A stretch of 64,000 nt of DNA from Streptomyces sp. SID13726 (GCF_010548375.1 NZ_JAAGLY010000008.1:1-64000); one strand, 5' to 3'; shown: positions 27,529 to 36,826, counted from the stretch's first letter. The notes: generated by a model from the letters alone, not told the origin. A program made the numbers and translations.

Positions 27529-28758
27529 ATGGGGACTGACTTGCGGGTGCTTCGGCAGGACGACTGGGACGAGTGGTACGACAACCTGATCCGCGCCTTC
27601 GGCGGGGTTCCGGAGTCGGCCGAGGAGCGTGAACTGTGGCGTGAACTCACCGAACGGGACCGTTCGATCGGGGCCTGGGACGGCGATCTGTGCGTGGGCA
27701 CGGCGGGCGCGTTCGGCTTCCGGCTGACCGTGCCGGGCGGTGCCTCGGTGCCGGCGGCGGGCGTGACCATGGTGAGCGTGGCGGCCACGCACCGGCGGCG
27801 CGGGGTGCTGACGGCCATGATGCGGCGGCAGTTGGACGACGTCCGCTCCTGGGGCGAGCCGCTGGCCGTGCTGACCGCCTCGGAGCCGGTGATCTACGGC
27901 CGGTTCGGGTACGGCGTCGGCAGCTACCACCTCAACGCCGAGATCGACACGACCCGGGTCCGGCTGACCGTGCCGCCCGGCACCGACGACGTACGGCTGC
28001 GCTACGCGGCCCCCGCCGACGTGCTCGACGCGTGCGAGGCGGTCTACGCCGAACTGGTGCCGCGGCGGCCCGGGATGGTCGCCCGGATCCCCGGCTGGGA
28101 GCGGCTGTGGCTGCTCGACCCGGAGAGCGACCGGGACGGCGCGTCGCCGTTGCAGTGCGTGGTCGCGGAGCGGGACGGACAGGTCGTGGGGTTCGTGCGG
28201 TTCCGGGTCAAGGCGGACTGGGAGGCGGCCGGGCCCAAGGGCACGGTGGTCGTCTCCGACCTGGAGGCGCTGGACCCGGCCGGGCACGCGGCGCTCTGGC
28301 GGTTCCTCTTCGACCTCGACCTCACCTCCCGCATCTACGTCCGGCGGCGGGCTGTCGACGAGGCCTGGCAGTACCTGGTCTCCGACATCCGGCGCTGCGG
28401 ACTGCTGGTGCGGGACTCGCTGCACGTACGGCTGGTGGACGTAGGGGCCGCGCTGGAGGCGCGCACCTACCAGGCGCCGGTGGACGTGGTGTTGGAGGTC
28501 GAGGACGCCTTCTGCCCCTGGAACTCGGGGCGTTGGCGGCTCAGCGGCGACGCCAAGGGTGCCACCTGTTCCCGTACGACGGACTCGGCCGATCTCGCCC
28601 TGTCCGTACGGGAGTTGGGGGCGGCCTATCTCGGCGGGGTGAGCCTGGCCTCGCTCGCGGGGGCGGGGCTGGTACGGGAGTCGCGGCAGGGCGCGCTGGC
28701 GGAGGCGTCGGTGGCGTTCGGTTCGCCGGTGCCGCCCTGGCTGCCGCACGGCTTCTAG
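27529..28758 (+). CDS. Eis-like GNAT N-acetyltransferase
   Basis: 409 residues with the tripartite layout of the Eis family: an N-terminal GNAT domain (about 1-150), a second degenerate GNAT domain (about 155-290) and a C-terminal SCP2-like domain. The acetyl-CoA pyrophosphate loop is THRRRGVLTAMMRRQ. The family catalytic Tyr lies in VIYGRFGYG, and the chain ends in Phe (LPHGF-COOH), matching the known use of the C-terminal carboxylate as general base in M. tuberculosis Eis. Probable substrates are amines such as aminoglycosides or polyamines (family inference). Its 3' end carries the first unit of a 27-bp tandem repeat. Confidence 0.88.
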   Translation: MGTDLRVLRQDDWDEWYDNLIRAFGGVPESAEERELWRELTERDRSIGAWDGDLCVGTAGAFGFRLTVPGGASVPAAGVTMVSVAATHRRRGVLTAMMRRQLDDVRSWGEPLAVLTASEPVIYGRFGYGVGSYHLNAEIDTTRVRLTVPPGTDDVRLRYAAPADVLDACEAVYAELVPRRPGMVARIPGWERLWLLDPESDRDGASPLQCVVAERDGQVVGFVRFRVKADWEAAGPKGTVVVSDLEALDPAGHAALWRFLFDLDLTSRIYVRRRAVDEAWQYLVSDIRRCGLLVRDSLHVRLVDVGAALEARTYQAPVDVVLEVEDAFCPWNSGRWRLSGDAKGATCSRTTDSADLALSVRELGAAYLGGVSLASLAGAGLVRESRQGALAEASVAFGSPVPPWLPHGF

Positions 28759-28837
28759 ACGCCGGGCCCGGCCTTCAGGTTCCAGACGCCGGGCCCTGTC
28801 CTCACGTTCCAGACGCCGGGCCCTGCCTTCAGGTTTT
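28757..28837. repeat. Three tandem 27-bp repeats between convergent genes
   Basis: Units starting AGACGCCGGGCCC at 28757, 28784 and 28811 differ at a few positions. They bridge the stop codon of the Eis-like gene and that of the Nei-like gene (28829). The GC-rich core may fold and act as a terminator for both. Confidence 0.85.
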
Positions 28838-29644
28838 CTGGCAGGTGGGGCACCAGAAGAGGTTGCGGGCGGCGAGATCGGCGGTGCGGATCTCGCCGCC
28901 ACAGAGGTGACAGGGCAGGTTGGCCCTGCGGTACACGTAGACCTCGCCGCCGTGGTCGTCCACGCGGGGTGGGCGGCCCATCGCCTCCGGGGTGTGTTCG
29001 GGGCGGACGGTGTCGATGCGGTTGTTCCTGACGCCCTCGCGCATGAGGTCGACGAGGTCGGTCCAGATCGCGTCCCACTCGGCGGGGGTGATGTCCTTGC
29101 CCGCGCGGTAGGGGTCGATGCGATGCCGGAAGAGGACCTCGGCGCGGTAGACGTTGCCCACGCCCGCGATGATCTTCTGGTCCATCAGGAGCGCGGCGAT
29201 CGTCGTACGGCTGCGGGAGATCCTCCGGTACGCCGCCTGCGGGTCGGCGTCGGTGTCCGCGCGCAGGGGGTCGGGGCCGAGGCGGTCGTGTATCGACTGC
29301 TTCTCGGTGGGGGTGATCAGGGCGCAGGTCGTGGGGCCGCGGAGGTCGACGTAGGCCGTGCTGTTCGCGAGGCGGAGGCGGACCGTGTCGGTGGGCGGGG
29401 GCGCGGGGGTGGCGCCGAAGTTCACCTTGCCGAACAGGCCGAGGTGGATGTGGACCCAGTCGGTGTCACGGAACCCGAGGAAGAGGTGCTTGCCGTGGGC
29501 CTCGGTGCGGGTGAGTTCCGCGCCGGTGAGGAGTTCGGCGGCGTCGGAGAACTTGCCCTGGGGGCTGGTGACGCGGGGTTTCGTGCCCTGGAACTCGGCG
29601 CTGTAGTCCTGGGCCAGGCGGTGGATGGTGTGGCCCTCGGGCAC
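28829..29644 (-). CDS. Fpg/Nei-family DNA glycosylase (endonuclease VIII-like)
   Basis: 271 residues beginning PEGHT after Met, where the N-terminal Pro and Glu are the bifunctional glycosylase/lyase catalytic pair; GHT points to the Nei rather than Fpg branch. A helix-two-turn-helix lies around DQKIIAGVGNVYRAEVLF with the conserved Asn. The C-terminal zinc finger is complete (CHLC ... CPTC). It removes oxidised bases and nicks the AP site. The length is normal. Followed by the 27-bp repeat array. Confidence 0.93.
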   Translation of the reverse strand: MPEGHTIHRLAQDYSAEFQGTKPRVTSPQGKFSDAAELLTGAELTRTEAHGKHLFLGFRDTDWVHIHLGLFGKVNFGATPAPPPTDTVRLRLANSTAYVDLRGPTTCALITPTEKQSIHDRLGPDPLRADTDADPQAAYRRISRSRTTIAALLMDQKIIAGVGNVYRAEVLFRHRIDPYRAGKDITPAEWDAIWTDLVDLMREGVRNNRIDTVRPEHTPEAMGRPPRVDDHGGEVYVYRRANLPCHLCGGEIRTADLAARNLFWCPTCQKT

Positions 29645-29699
29645 GGTGGCTCCTTGTTCGTCTGCGGGGCGGAGTGGGGTGGGGTGGGGTGCGGGGCGG

Positions 29700-29790
29700 G
29701 TTTTCTCGCCCCCGCCGCCCCTACCCGTCCCGTCCTCCTGGGGCTCCGCCCCCGTGCCCCCGCTCCTCGAACGCCGGAGGGGCCAAATGC
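29700..29790. repeat. GC-rich dispersed-repeat-like sequence
   Basis: The stretch TTTTCTCGCCCCCGCCGCCC ... GGGGCTCCGCCCC ... TCGAACGCCGGAGGGG is of a kind I recognise as recurring in many Streptomyces intergenic regions. It contains a short GGGGC/GCCCC hairpin. It fills the gap between rpiB (stop 29797) and the Nei-like gene. No second copy is seen in this window. Confidence 0.5.
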
Positions 29791-29796
29791 GGCAGG

Positions 29797-30282
29797 CTAC
29801 TGCTGGGGGTGGTGCGCCGGGATGTCCGGCAGGTCGCCCGTCGTCTCGTAGGCCGACAGCATGTCGATGCGGCGCTGGTGGCGCTCGTCGCCGGAGAACG
29901 GGGTCGCGAGGAAGGTCTCGACGAACTTCGTCGCCTCCTCCGTGGAGTGCATGCGCGCACCCACCGCGACGACGTTGGCGTTGTTGTGCTGGCGGCCCAG
30001 CGACGCGGTCTCCTCGCTCCAGGCGAGGGCCGCGCGGACACCCTTGACCTTGTTCGCCGCGATCTGCTCGCCGTTGCCGGAGCCGCCGATCACGATGCCG
30101 AGGGCGTCAGGGTCGGCGGCGGTGCGCTCGGCGGCGCGGAGGCAGAACGGCGGGTAGTCGTCCTGGGCGTCGTAGATGTGGGGGCCGCAGTCGACCACGT
30201 CGTGACCGGCCGCCTTCAGCCAGTCGACGAGGTGGTTCTTGAGTTCGAAGCCCGCATGGTCGGAGCCGAGATACACGCGCAT
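29797..30282 (-). CDS. rpiB: Ribose-5-phosphate isomerase B
   Basis: 161 residues from the ATG giving MRVYLGSDHAGFELK. It interconverts ribose-5-phosphate and ribulose-5-phosphate in the pentose phosphate pathway. Family motifs are SDHAG at the N-terminus, GIVIGGSGNGEQIAANKVKG (substrate loop) and HNNANVVAVGARM. Actinobacterial RpiB uses a Glu as base where other bacteria have Cys, and GSGNGEQ here fits that subtype. The upstream ATG of the longer reading frame is rejected because family homology begins at this Met. Confidence 0.95.
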   Translation of the reverse strand: MRVYLGSDHAGFELKNHLVDWLKAAGHDVVDCGPHIYDAQDDYPPFCLRAAERTAADPDALGIVIGGSGNGEQIAANKVKGVRAALAWSEETASLGRQHNNANVVAVGARMHSTEEATKFVETFLATPFSGDERHQRRIDMLSAYETTGDLPDIPAHHPQQ

Positions 30283-30433
30283 GGGATGAGTGTGACACGG
30301 CTGTTTCCGGGCAGCAGCCTCGGGTGTCGGCCAGGAAAAATGTGAACCAGACAATAGAAGCTCAAGGAAACCTCAAGTAACGATCTGGATTCAGAGGTTC
30401 ACGATTTCCTTTACCTCCGATTCACTGGACCGG

Positions 30434-30454
30434 CCCGTACACCGCTCGTACGGG
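30434..30454 (+). promoter_or_regulatory. Hairpin in permease 5' region
   Basis: CCCGTAC and GTACGGG form a perfect 7-bp stem with a 7-base loop, 33 bases upstream of the permease start. Further upstream GTGAACC (about 30341) and GGTTCAC (about 30395) are also complementary, so a structured leader is possible. Confidence 0.45.
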
Positions 30455-30487
30455 AACCCCCACACCCGGCGCAAAGGAATTCCCCGT

Positions 30488-31900
30488 ATGACTGGTCTCC
30501 AGGCCGGACTCAAGAACCGTCACCTCTCGATGATCGCCATCGGCGGTGTCATCGGCGCGGGCCTCTTCGTGGGCTCCAGCTCCGGTATCGCCACCGCCGG
30601 ACCCGGCATCCTGCTGTCGTACGCCCTCGTCGGCACGATGGTCGTGCTCGTGATGCGGATGCTCGGCGAGATGTCCGCCGCGAACCCGAGCTCGGGTTCG
30701 TTCTCCGCGCACGCCGACCGGGCGCTCGGGCGCTGGGCCGGCTTCTCCATCGGCTGGCTGTACTGGTTCTTCTGGGTCGTCGTGCTCGCCGTCGAGGCGA
30801 CCGCCGGCGCCAAGATCCTCGAAGGGTGGATACCCGCCGTACCGCAGTGGGGGTGGGCGCTGATCGTGATGATCGTGCTGACCGCCACCAACCTGGTCTC
30901 GGTCGGCTCCTACGGCGAGTTCGAGTTCTGGTTCGCCGGGATCAAGGTCGTCGCCATCGGTGCCTTCATCGTCATCGGCGCGCTGGCGGTCTTCGGTGTG
31001 CTGCCGGGTGTCGACTCCGACAAGGCGGGCCTCGGCAACCTCACCGACCACGGCGGCTTCCTGCCGCACGGGGCCGGGGCGATCCTCACCGGCGTACTGC
31101 TCGTCGTCTTCTCCTTCATGGGCAGCGAGATCGTCACCCTCGCCGCCGGGGAGACCGCGAACCCGCGCAAGGCCGTCACCAAGGCCACCAACAGCGTGAT
31201 CTGGCGGATCGCCGTCTTCTACCTCGGGTCGATCTTCGTCGTCGTGACCCTGCTGCCGTGGGACGACAAGTCCATCGCCGACAAGGGTTCCTACGTCGCC
31301 GCGCTGGACTCCCTCGGGATCGCGCACGCCGGTCAGATCATGAACTTCATCGTGCTGACCTCGGTGCTGTCCTGTCTCAACTCCGGTCTGTACACGGCCT
31401 CCCGGATGGCCTTCTCGCTCGGCGAGCGGGGCGACGCGCCGAAGGCGTTCGCGAAGGTCAACGGGCGGGGCGTGCCGATGGCCGCGATCCTCGCGTCGGT
31501 CGTCTTCGGCTTCGTCGCCGTCTTCTTCAACTACCTCTCCCCCGACAAGATCTTCCTGTTCCTCGTCAACTCCTCCGGTGCGGTGGCGTTGTTCGTGTGG
31601 CTGGTCATCTGTCTGTCGCAGCTGCGGATGCGGAAGATCATCCAGGCCGAGGCGCCGGAGAAGCTGGTCGTGAAGATGTGGCTGTACCCGTATCTGACCT
31701 GGGCGACGGCCGCGTTGATCGTGTTCGTGCTCGGGTACATGCTGACCGACACCGAGCACGACGGCCGGGAGACCGTGCTGCTGTCGCTGCTCGTCGCGGC
31801 GCTGGTGCTGGTCATCGCCGTGGTGAAGGACAGGGTCGGGGGCGGGCGTACGACGACGCCGGTCGCCGACGAGCCGACGGACAAGGTGTCCGTGAGCTGA
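30488..31900 (+). CDS. Amino-acid permease (APC superfamily, GabP/AnsP-like)
   Basis: 470 residues with about 12 transmembrane helices. The consensus APC motif GGVIGAGLFVGS lies in helix 1, with GEMSAANPSSGSF and the helix-6-like FSFMGSEIVTLAAGE following. A likely proton-coupled importer of an amino acid or GABA. The start has AAAGGAA 8 bases upstream. It is clearly paralogous to the permease at 46486 (for instance HLSMIA-GGVIGAGLFVGS in both). The pair bracket the variable segment. A hairpin terminator follows. Confidence 0.93.
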   Translation: MTGLQAGLKNRHLSMIAIGGVIGAGLFVGSSSGIATAGPGILLSYALVGTMVVLVMRMLGEMSAANPSSGSFSAHADRALGRWAGFSIGWLYWFFWVVVLAVEATAGAKILEGWIPAVPQWGWALIVMIVLTATNLVSVGSYGEFEFWFAGIKVVAIGAFIVIGALAVFGVLPGVDSDKAGLGNLTDHGGFLPHGAGAILTGVLLVVFSFMGSEIVTLAAGETANPRKAVTKATNSVIWRIAVFYLGSIFVVVTLLPWDDKSIADKGSYVAALDSLGIAHAGQIMNFIVLTSVLSCLNSGLYTASRMAFSLGERGDAPKAFAKVNGRGVPMAAILASVVFGFVAVFFNYLSPDKIFLFLVNSSGAVALFVWLVICLSQLRMRKIIQAEAPEKLVVKMWLYPYLTWATAALIVFVLGYMLTDTEHDGRETVLLSLLVAALVLVIAVVKDRVGGGRTTTPVADEPTDKVSVS

Positions 31901-31914
31901 CCGGGTGTGCGGTG

Positions 31915-31948
31915 GGGCCCCGTGGCGCGTACGCGTGCCGCGGGGCCC
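31915..31948. terminator. Terminator between permease and kinase genes
   Basis: GGGCCCCG and CGGGGCCC enclose a partly self-complementary loop (GGC/GCC). It lies between the convergent stops at 31900 and 31967. Confidence 0.7.
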
Positions 31949-31966
31949 TTCGCGTGTGCCGGTGTG

Positions 31967-34900
31967 TCACAGGGCCGTGAAGCTGTCCCTGACCTTCTCG
32001 TACGTCTCCACGGCCGTCCCCTCGGTGTCCGCCTGGTACCAGGTGCTGATCTCGTACGACATCTCGCCCTTGCGGAAGCCGAGGAGGCGGGCGTGCCAGG
32101 GTTCGCCCTGGGCGGTGACCGTGTACTCCCAGACGACGGCGGGCCGGCCGTGGAAGGTCGTCTCCTCCAGGCGGATCCGCTGGTACCCCTGCCCCTTGCT
32201 GGTGTTCTTCGCCTCCTCCTGCTCCCAGTTCTCCAGCAGGGTGGTGTTCTTGGTGGCCATGCTCGCCCTGCCCCAGATCTCCTGGGTGCCGTCGGGGGAC
32301 GTGTAGCGCACGTAGGAGCCGCTGTAGACGGTCCGCTTCCAGCCTGCGGGCGGGATCCAGGAGAAGAGCCCGGATTCGGTGCGGGTGCCGGGGGGCCGTG
32401 AGGTGCCTTCGACTGTGGGGGACGGGGTGGTGGGGGTGGGTGTGGAGGAGACAGGCGTGGAGGGGGTCGGGGAGGTTACTGTGTCGTCGTGGCCGGGGGA
32501 GCCGGGGTTGAGGAGGAGGACGGCTGCGGTGATGGCGCCTGCGGTGGCTGTGGCTATGGCTGCGAGGAGGGCGGTGCGGCGGTTGCGGTGGCGGTTGCGG
32601 TTGCGTTGAGGGGTTGAGGGGGTGGTGGGGGTGCGGTGGGGGTGGGGGCCCAGGAGGGAGCTGGGGGTGGGGTCGGGGTCCGTGTTGGGGCCGGGGGGTT
32701 GTTCGGGGGTGGCTTCCGTGCGGATCAACGAGACGCCGGGGCGGGGGCGTTGGGGGTAGAGGGACTGCGGGGGCGCCGAGGCGGTGCGGGTGGGGACGTC
32801 TCGTGTCGGTGCGTCCGGTGCGGGGGTGTGTTCCGTGGGGGCGCCGGCCATGAACGAGTCCCGGGTGGGGGCGCTCGCGGTGGGAGTACTCGCGGTGGGG
32901 GCGGACGCCCGGAGAACGGCCCCCGCCGAATTCGCGGAGGGCGTCTCGGAACGGACCTCGGAGTGCTCCCCGGAGGCGGCTTCGGTGGAGGCGCTGGCGG
33001 GTTGGGAGGGTGGGGTGTGGGAGAGGTCGGGTGGGCCGAACGGCTGGGCTGGTGCGGGTGGTTCGGGGCTGTTGGAGGCGCGGGGTTTTGTGGGCGGCTT
33101 TCGGTGTGCCGGTGGTGCGGAGGCGATGTTTGAGGAATTTGAGGGATTTGAGGGACTGGAGTCGGTGGAGGAGAGATCGCCGGGGATGGCGTCGGTGGGA
33201 GGGGCGTGCGGGGTGGTGTCCGTGGGGCCGGTGTCTGAGGGATCGTGCGGGTGAGTGCCTGGCGGTTGATCGGCGACCGGGGTGCTTCGCGGGGGCTCGG
33301 CATCGCGGGTGATGTCTTGAGAGGCGGCGTCCGTGAGGCCGGCTGTCGAAGTGGCGTGCGGGGGCTGGGAAACGGAGGTTTCCTGCCGGGCAGACGCGGG
33401 GGCGTCTTGTAGTTGTTCGGAATCCGGCTTGCCTTGCAGGGGCTTGGTGGCTGGGGCGTCGTGGACGGCAGGGGCTGAGGGGTCGCGCCTATGAGTAGCC
33501 GGCGGTTGATCGGCGACCGGAGTGTCGGGCGGGGCGGTGTGCGGGGGGCCGGTGACGGGGGTGTCTTGCTCGGCGGGTACGGCGACGGCTGGCGGTCGCT
33601 CGGTGGTGCCGGGGGCGTCTTGTCGGGAGGTCGCGTCCGTGGGCTCGGCAACAGGGGTGCGGTGCCGGGCTGATGGGGGAGCAGCGGGCCGTTGCTCAGC
33701 ACCGGAGGCGTCTTGCAGGGCCCCGCCCGGGGAACCCGACGCACCGCGCGCGGGCTCCGCAACAGGGGTGTCGTACCGGGCTGATGGGGCAGCAGCGGGC
33801 CGTTGCTCAGCACCGGAGGCGCCTTGCACGGCCCCGCCCGGGGAACCCGACGCACCGCGCGCGGGCTCGGCAACAGGAGTGTCGTGCCGGGCTGATGGGG
33901 CAGCAGCGGGCCGTTGCTCAGCACCGGAGGCGCCTTGCACGGCCCCGCCCGGGGAACCCGACGCACCGCGCGCGGGCTCGGCAACAGGAGTGTCGTGCCG
34001 GGCTGATGGGGCAGCAGCGGGCCGTTGCTCAGCACCGGAGGCGTCTTGCACGGCCGCGCCCGGGGAACCTGGAGTATCACGCCGGGGGTCAGCAACAGGG
34101 GTGTCGTACTCGGCAGATGCGGCGGCAGCAGGCAGCCGCTCGGCGTCGGGGGCACCTGGCACGGGCCCAGCGCCTCGGGCATCGCGCACAGCCGCGTCCC
34201 GGGAACCCGACGCGTCACCCACGGGCCCAACAGCAGAAACGTCGGACCCGGCCAACGCGGAGACACCGTGCACCCCCTCAGCGCCGGGGGCAATCGGCGC
34301 AGATCCAGCGCCTCGGGCATCGCGCACAGCCGCGTCCGTGGGATCTGAAGCAGCACGCCGGGGTTCTGCAACAGGGGGTTCGTACCCGGCAGATGCGGCA
34401 GCAGCAGGCGGCCGTTCAGCGCCTGGGGCGTCGTGCCCGGACGATGCGGAGACACCGTGCACCTGATCAGTGCCGGGGGTAGTCGGCTCAGGAGCAGTGC
34501 CCGGGGCATCGTGCACAGCCGCGTCCGCGGAACCCGAAGCACCACTCGCGGGCTCGGCAACAGACGCGTCGTGCCCAGCAGATGAGGAGGCACCCGGGAT
34601 GTCCGACGAGGGCCCGGCGCCCGGCGTGCCCGGCACAGGCTCGGTGTCCGAACTGTCCCGCACGGGCCCCGAGTCCGGTGTGGTCGGAGCATCCTGCCCG
34701 GCGGTTGAGGCGGCTCGCGTGGGATCGGTGGCGGTCGGGGCGTCGTGCACGTACTCGCGCTGTGACTCCCGCTCGGGCCCCGTCGACTCGTCCGGTGCCT
34801 GCTCGGTGGCCGGTACTCGGGGATCTCGCGCCGCCCGTACGATCCGTGGCTCCAGGTAGGCCGGGGTCGGCAACTCCCTCGGCGCCCAGGGGAAAGCAGG

Positions 34901-36826
34901 CGTCTCCTCCCCCACAGCCGCGGAACGCCCAGCCGCACCCGAGCCGCCCTGCTCCCCCGCCGCCAGCCCTCCGGCCCCGCCCGCCGAGGCCCCCGACCCA
35001 CCCGACGCAGCCTCCGCCGCATCTACCGAAGCGCCCGGCGACTGCTCCACTCCCGGCCCGTCCACCACAGGCTCATCCGGCGAACCACTCAGCCCACCGG
35101 ACAAATCCTCCGCCGCACCAGACCTCCCAACCGGAACTACCGGGGCACCCGGCAGCCGCTCCACTCCCGGCCCGCCTGCCGCAGACCTGTCCGGCGACCC
35201 ACTCAGCCCGTCCGACACAACCTCCGCCGCACCAGACCCCCCAACCGGGGCACCCGGTAGCAGCTCCGCCCCCGACCTGTCTATCGCAGGCCCGTCCGGC
35301 GACGCGCTCCGCTCACCCGGCCGAGCCTCCTCCGCACCAGGCTCACCGCTCGTACCTGCCGAACCACCCGGCCGTTCCTGAACTCCCCAACCGCCCGGTG
35401 CAATTGGCCTGCCCGGCCACCCCTCCGCTCCCGACCCCTCCGCCACAGGCCTCCCCGGAGAAGCCCCCAACTCCCCGGCCACATCTGCCGAGGCCCCCGA
35501 AAGTCCCTCTGCCCCCGGCTCACCCGACGCTCCGGGCTGATCTGCCATGTCCGCTTCCGACGCCCACGCAGGCCGTGGCCGCCCCGGCGAGCCCGGCATC
35601 TCCGAAACAGCCGGTCCCCCCACAGACCCCGGTGACTCCGTCAGCCCAGGCACCCTGGTCTGTTCCGGTTGCTCCGCCGGCCTCGGCGTATCCGTCCACC
35701 CCTCTTGCTCAGCCCACTCCTCTTGCTCAGCCCGCCCCGGCGTACCCCCCTGCCCCGACAACACCGCATCCCCCGACGCCCCCGCACCCCCACTCCCCCC
35801 AGAACCCCCAGAACCCTCAGCCCCCAATCCACCAACTACCGACTCGCTCTCCCCCCTGCCCCCACTCCCAGCAGCCCCACCCCAACCCCCACCGAACCCC
35901 CCCGCCCCCTCGCCCCCTCCCACCGGCAACGTAGGCAACGTAGGCCTCAGCACAGGGAACGCGATCGGATGAAGCGTCGTCTCCAGGTCCTCCAGCGCCG
36001 GCCGCACCGACGGTTCCTTCTCCAGGAGCGCGGCGAGTATGTCCGTCAACGGGCCCGCCGAGGCGGGGAGTTGTGGCTCCTCGTAGAGGACCGCGTGGAG
36101 GGTCGCGAGGGTGGTGTCGCGGGAGAAGGGGGAGCGGCCGGCCAGGGCCGCGCAGAGGGTCGCGCCGAGGGACCAGATGTCGGACGGGGGGCCCTGGGGG
36201 CGGCCGGAGATCCGTTCGGGGGCCATGTAGTCGGGGGAGCCGACGAGCATGCCGACCATGGTGAGCGCCTTGGCGTCCTGCATCGCCGCGATGCCGAAGT
36301 CGGTGAGGACGATCCGGCGGCCGGTGCGGGCGCCGGACTCCACCAGGACGTTGCCCGGTTTGATGTCCCGGTGCAGGACCCCCCGCGCGTGCACCTGGCG
36401 CAGCGCCTCCACCAGGCCGAGACCCAGCTGTGCCGTCTCGCGCGGGTTCAGGGGGCCGTCCTCCGCCATGATCCGCTCCAGGGAGCGGCCGGCGACCAAC
36501 TCCATGACGATCCACAGGCGTTCACCCTCGTCCACGACGTCGTATATCCGTACGACGTTGGGGTGGTCGATCCGCGCCGTGGCCCTGGCCTCGCGCAAGG
36601 TGCGTTCACGGCGGGTACGGGTGTCCTCGGCGTCGAGGCCGTCGATCCGCATCTCCTTGACCGCGACCTGCCGGTCGAGCATTTCGTCGGCGGCTCGCCA
36701 CACCCGCCCCATTCCCCCCTGGCCGATACTCTCGACCAGGCGATAACGTCCCGTCACCAGGAGCCCCGGAACTCCGCCGCCCCTCGGGTTTCCCGCGTTC
36801 CCCGTATTTCCCGCGTTCCCCGGCAA
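31967..36826 (-). CDS. Giant Ser/Thr protein kinase with repeat-rich linker and exported C-terminal domain
   Basis: About 1619 residues. The PknB-like kinase domain (about 24-290) is intact: GQGGMGRV, catalytic Lys in VAVKEM, HRDIKPGN, DFG in LTDFGIAAM, and APE in MAPERI. A low-complexity Gly/Ala/Pro/Ser/Glu linker of over 1100 residues follows, including four 37-residue repeats (EQRPAAAPSARHDTPVAEPA). Then come a basic stretch, one transmembrane helix (about 1420-1440) and an exported sensor-like domain of about 140 residues. The start is uncertain: a TTG with AGGGGG 9 bases upstream is preferred over the ATG at 36949, which would leave almost no promoter space. Usual kinases of this layout are 550-750 residues. 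Confidence 0.9.
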   Translation of the reverse strand: MPGNAGNTGNAGNPRGGGVPGLLVTGRYRLVESIGQGGMGRVWRAADEMLDRQVAVKEMRIDGLDAEDTRTRRERTLREARATARIDHPNVVRIYDVVDEGERLWIVMELVAGRSLERIMAEDGPLNPRETAQLGLGLVEALRQVHARGVLHRDIKPGNVLVESGARTGRRIVLTDFGIAAMQDAKALTMVGMLVGSPDYMAPERISGRPQGPPSDIWSLGATLCAALAGRSPFSRDTTLATLHAVLYEEPQLPASAGPLTDILAALLEKEPSVRPALEDLETTLHPIAFPVLRPTLPTLPVGGGEGAGGFGGGWGGAAGSGGRGESESVVGGLGAEGSGGSGGSGGAGASGDAVLSGQGGTPGRAEQEEWAEQEGWTDTPRPAEQPEQTRVPGLTESPGSVGGPAVSEMPGSPGRPRPAWASEADMADQPGASGEPGAEGLSGASADVAGELGASPGRPVAEGSGAEGWPGRPIAPGGWGVQERPGGSAGTSGEPGAEEARPGERSASPDGPAIDRSGAELLPGAPVGGSGAAEVVSDGLSGSPDRSAAGGPGVERLPGAPVVPVGRSGAAEDLSGGLSGSPDEPVVDGPGVEQSPGASVDAAEAASGGSGASAGGAGGLAAGEQGGSGAAGRSAAVGEETPAFPWAPRELPTPAYLEPRIVRAARDPRVPATEQAPDESTGPERESQREYVHDAPTATDPTRAASTAGQDAPTTPDSGPVRDSSDTEPVPGTPGAGPSSDIPGASSSAGHDASVAEPASGASGSADAAVHDAPGTAPEPTTPGTDQVHGVSASSGHDAPGAERPPAAAASAGYEPPVAEPRRAASDPTDAAVRDARGAGSAPIAPGAEGVHGVSALAGSDVSAVGPVGDASGSRDAAVRDARGAGPVPGAPDAERLPAAAASAEYDTPVADPRRDTPGSPGAAVQDASGAEQRPAAAPSARHDTPVAEPARGASGSPGGAVQGASGAEQRPAAAPSARHDTPVAEPARGASGSPGGAVQGASGAEQRPAAAPSARYDTPVAEPARGASGSPGGALQDASGAEQRPAAPPSARHRTPVAEPTDATSRQDAPGTTERPPAVAVPAEQDTPVTGPPHTAPPDTPVADQPPATHRRDPSAPAVHDAPATKPLQGKPDSEQLQDAPASARQETSVSQPPHATSTAGLTDAASQDITRDAEPPRSTPVADQPPGTHPHDPSDTGPTDTTPHAPPTDAIPGDLSSTDSSPSNPSNSSNIASAPPAHRKPPTKPRASNSPEPPAPAQPFGPPDLSHTPPSQPASASTEAASGEHSEVRSETPSANSAGAVLRASAPTASTPTASAPTRDSFMAGAPTEHTPAPDAPTRDVPTRTASAPPQSLYPQRPRPGVSLIRTEATPEQPPGPNTDPDPTPSSLLGPHPHRTPTTPSTPQRNRNRHRNRRTALLAAIATATAGAITAAVLLLNPGSPGHDDTVTSPTPSTPVSSTPTPTTPSPTVEGTSRPPGTRTESGLFSWIPPAGWKRTVYSGSYVRYTSPDGTQEIWGRASMATKNTTLLENWEQEEAKNTSKGQGYQRIRLEETTFHGRPAVVWEYTVTAQGEPWHARLLGFRKGEMSYEISTWYQADTEGTAVETYEKVRDSFTAL
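33670..34113. repeat. Four tandem 111-bp repeats within the kinase gene
   Basis: Units start with CTGATGGGG at 33670, 33781, 33892 and 34003, exactly 111 bp apart and nearly identical in the middle two. Each encodes 37 residues on the minus strand in frame with the kinase, so copy-number change keeps the protein open. More diverged relatives of the unit extend to about 34470. Confidence 0.93.

Noticed and set aside
28757..28837. Short CRISPR array
   Set aside because: The 27-bp units are directly adjacent with no spacers and only three copies.
33670..34113. CRISPR-like array
   Set aside because: Repeats are 111 bp, contiguous and without spacers, and are coding; no cas genes are present.
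33522..34466. Plus-strand ORFs over the 111-bp repeats
   Set aside because: They are antisense to the kinase, which has a coherent N-terminal kinase domain and C-terminal membrane helix in one frame.
32725..35022. 765-codon minus-strand Pro/Arg-rich ORF overlapping the kinase
   Set aside because: It is the +1 frame of the repetitive kinase linker; the repeat periodicity (111 bp) keeps any frame open.
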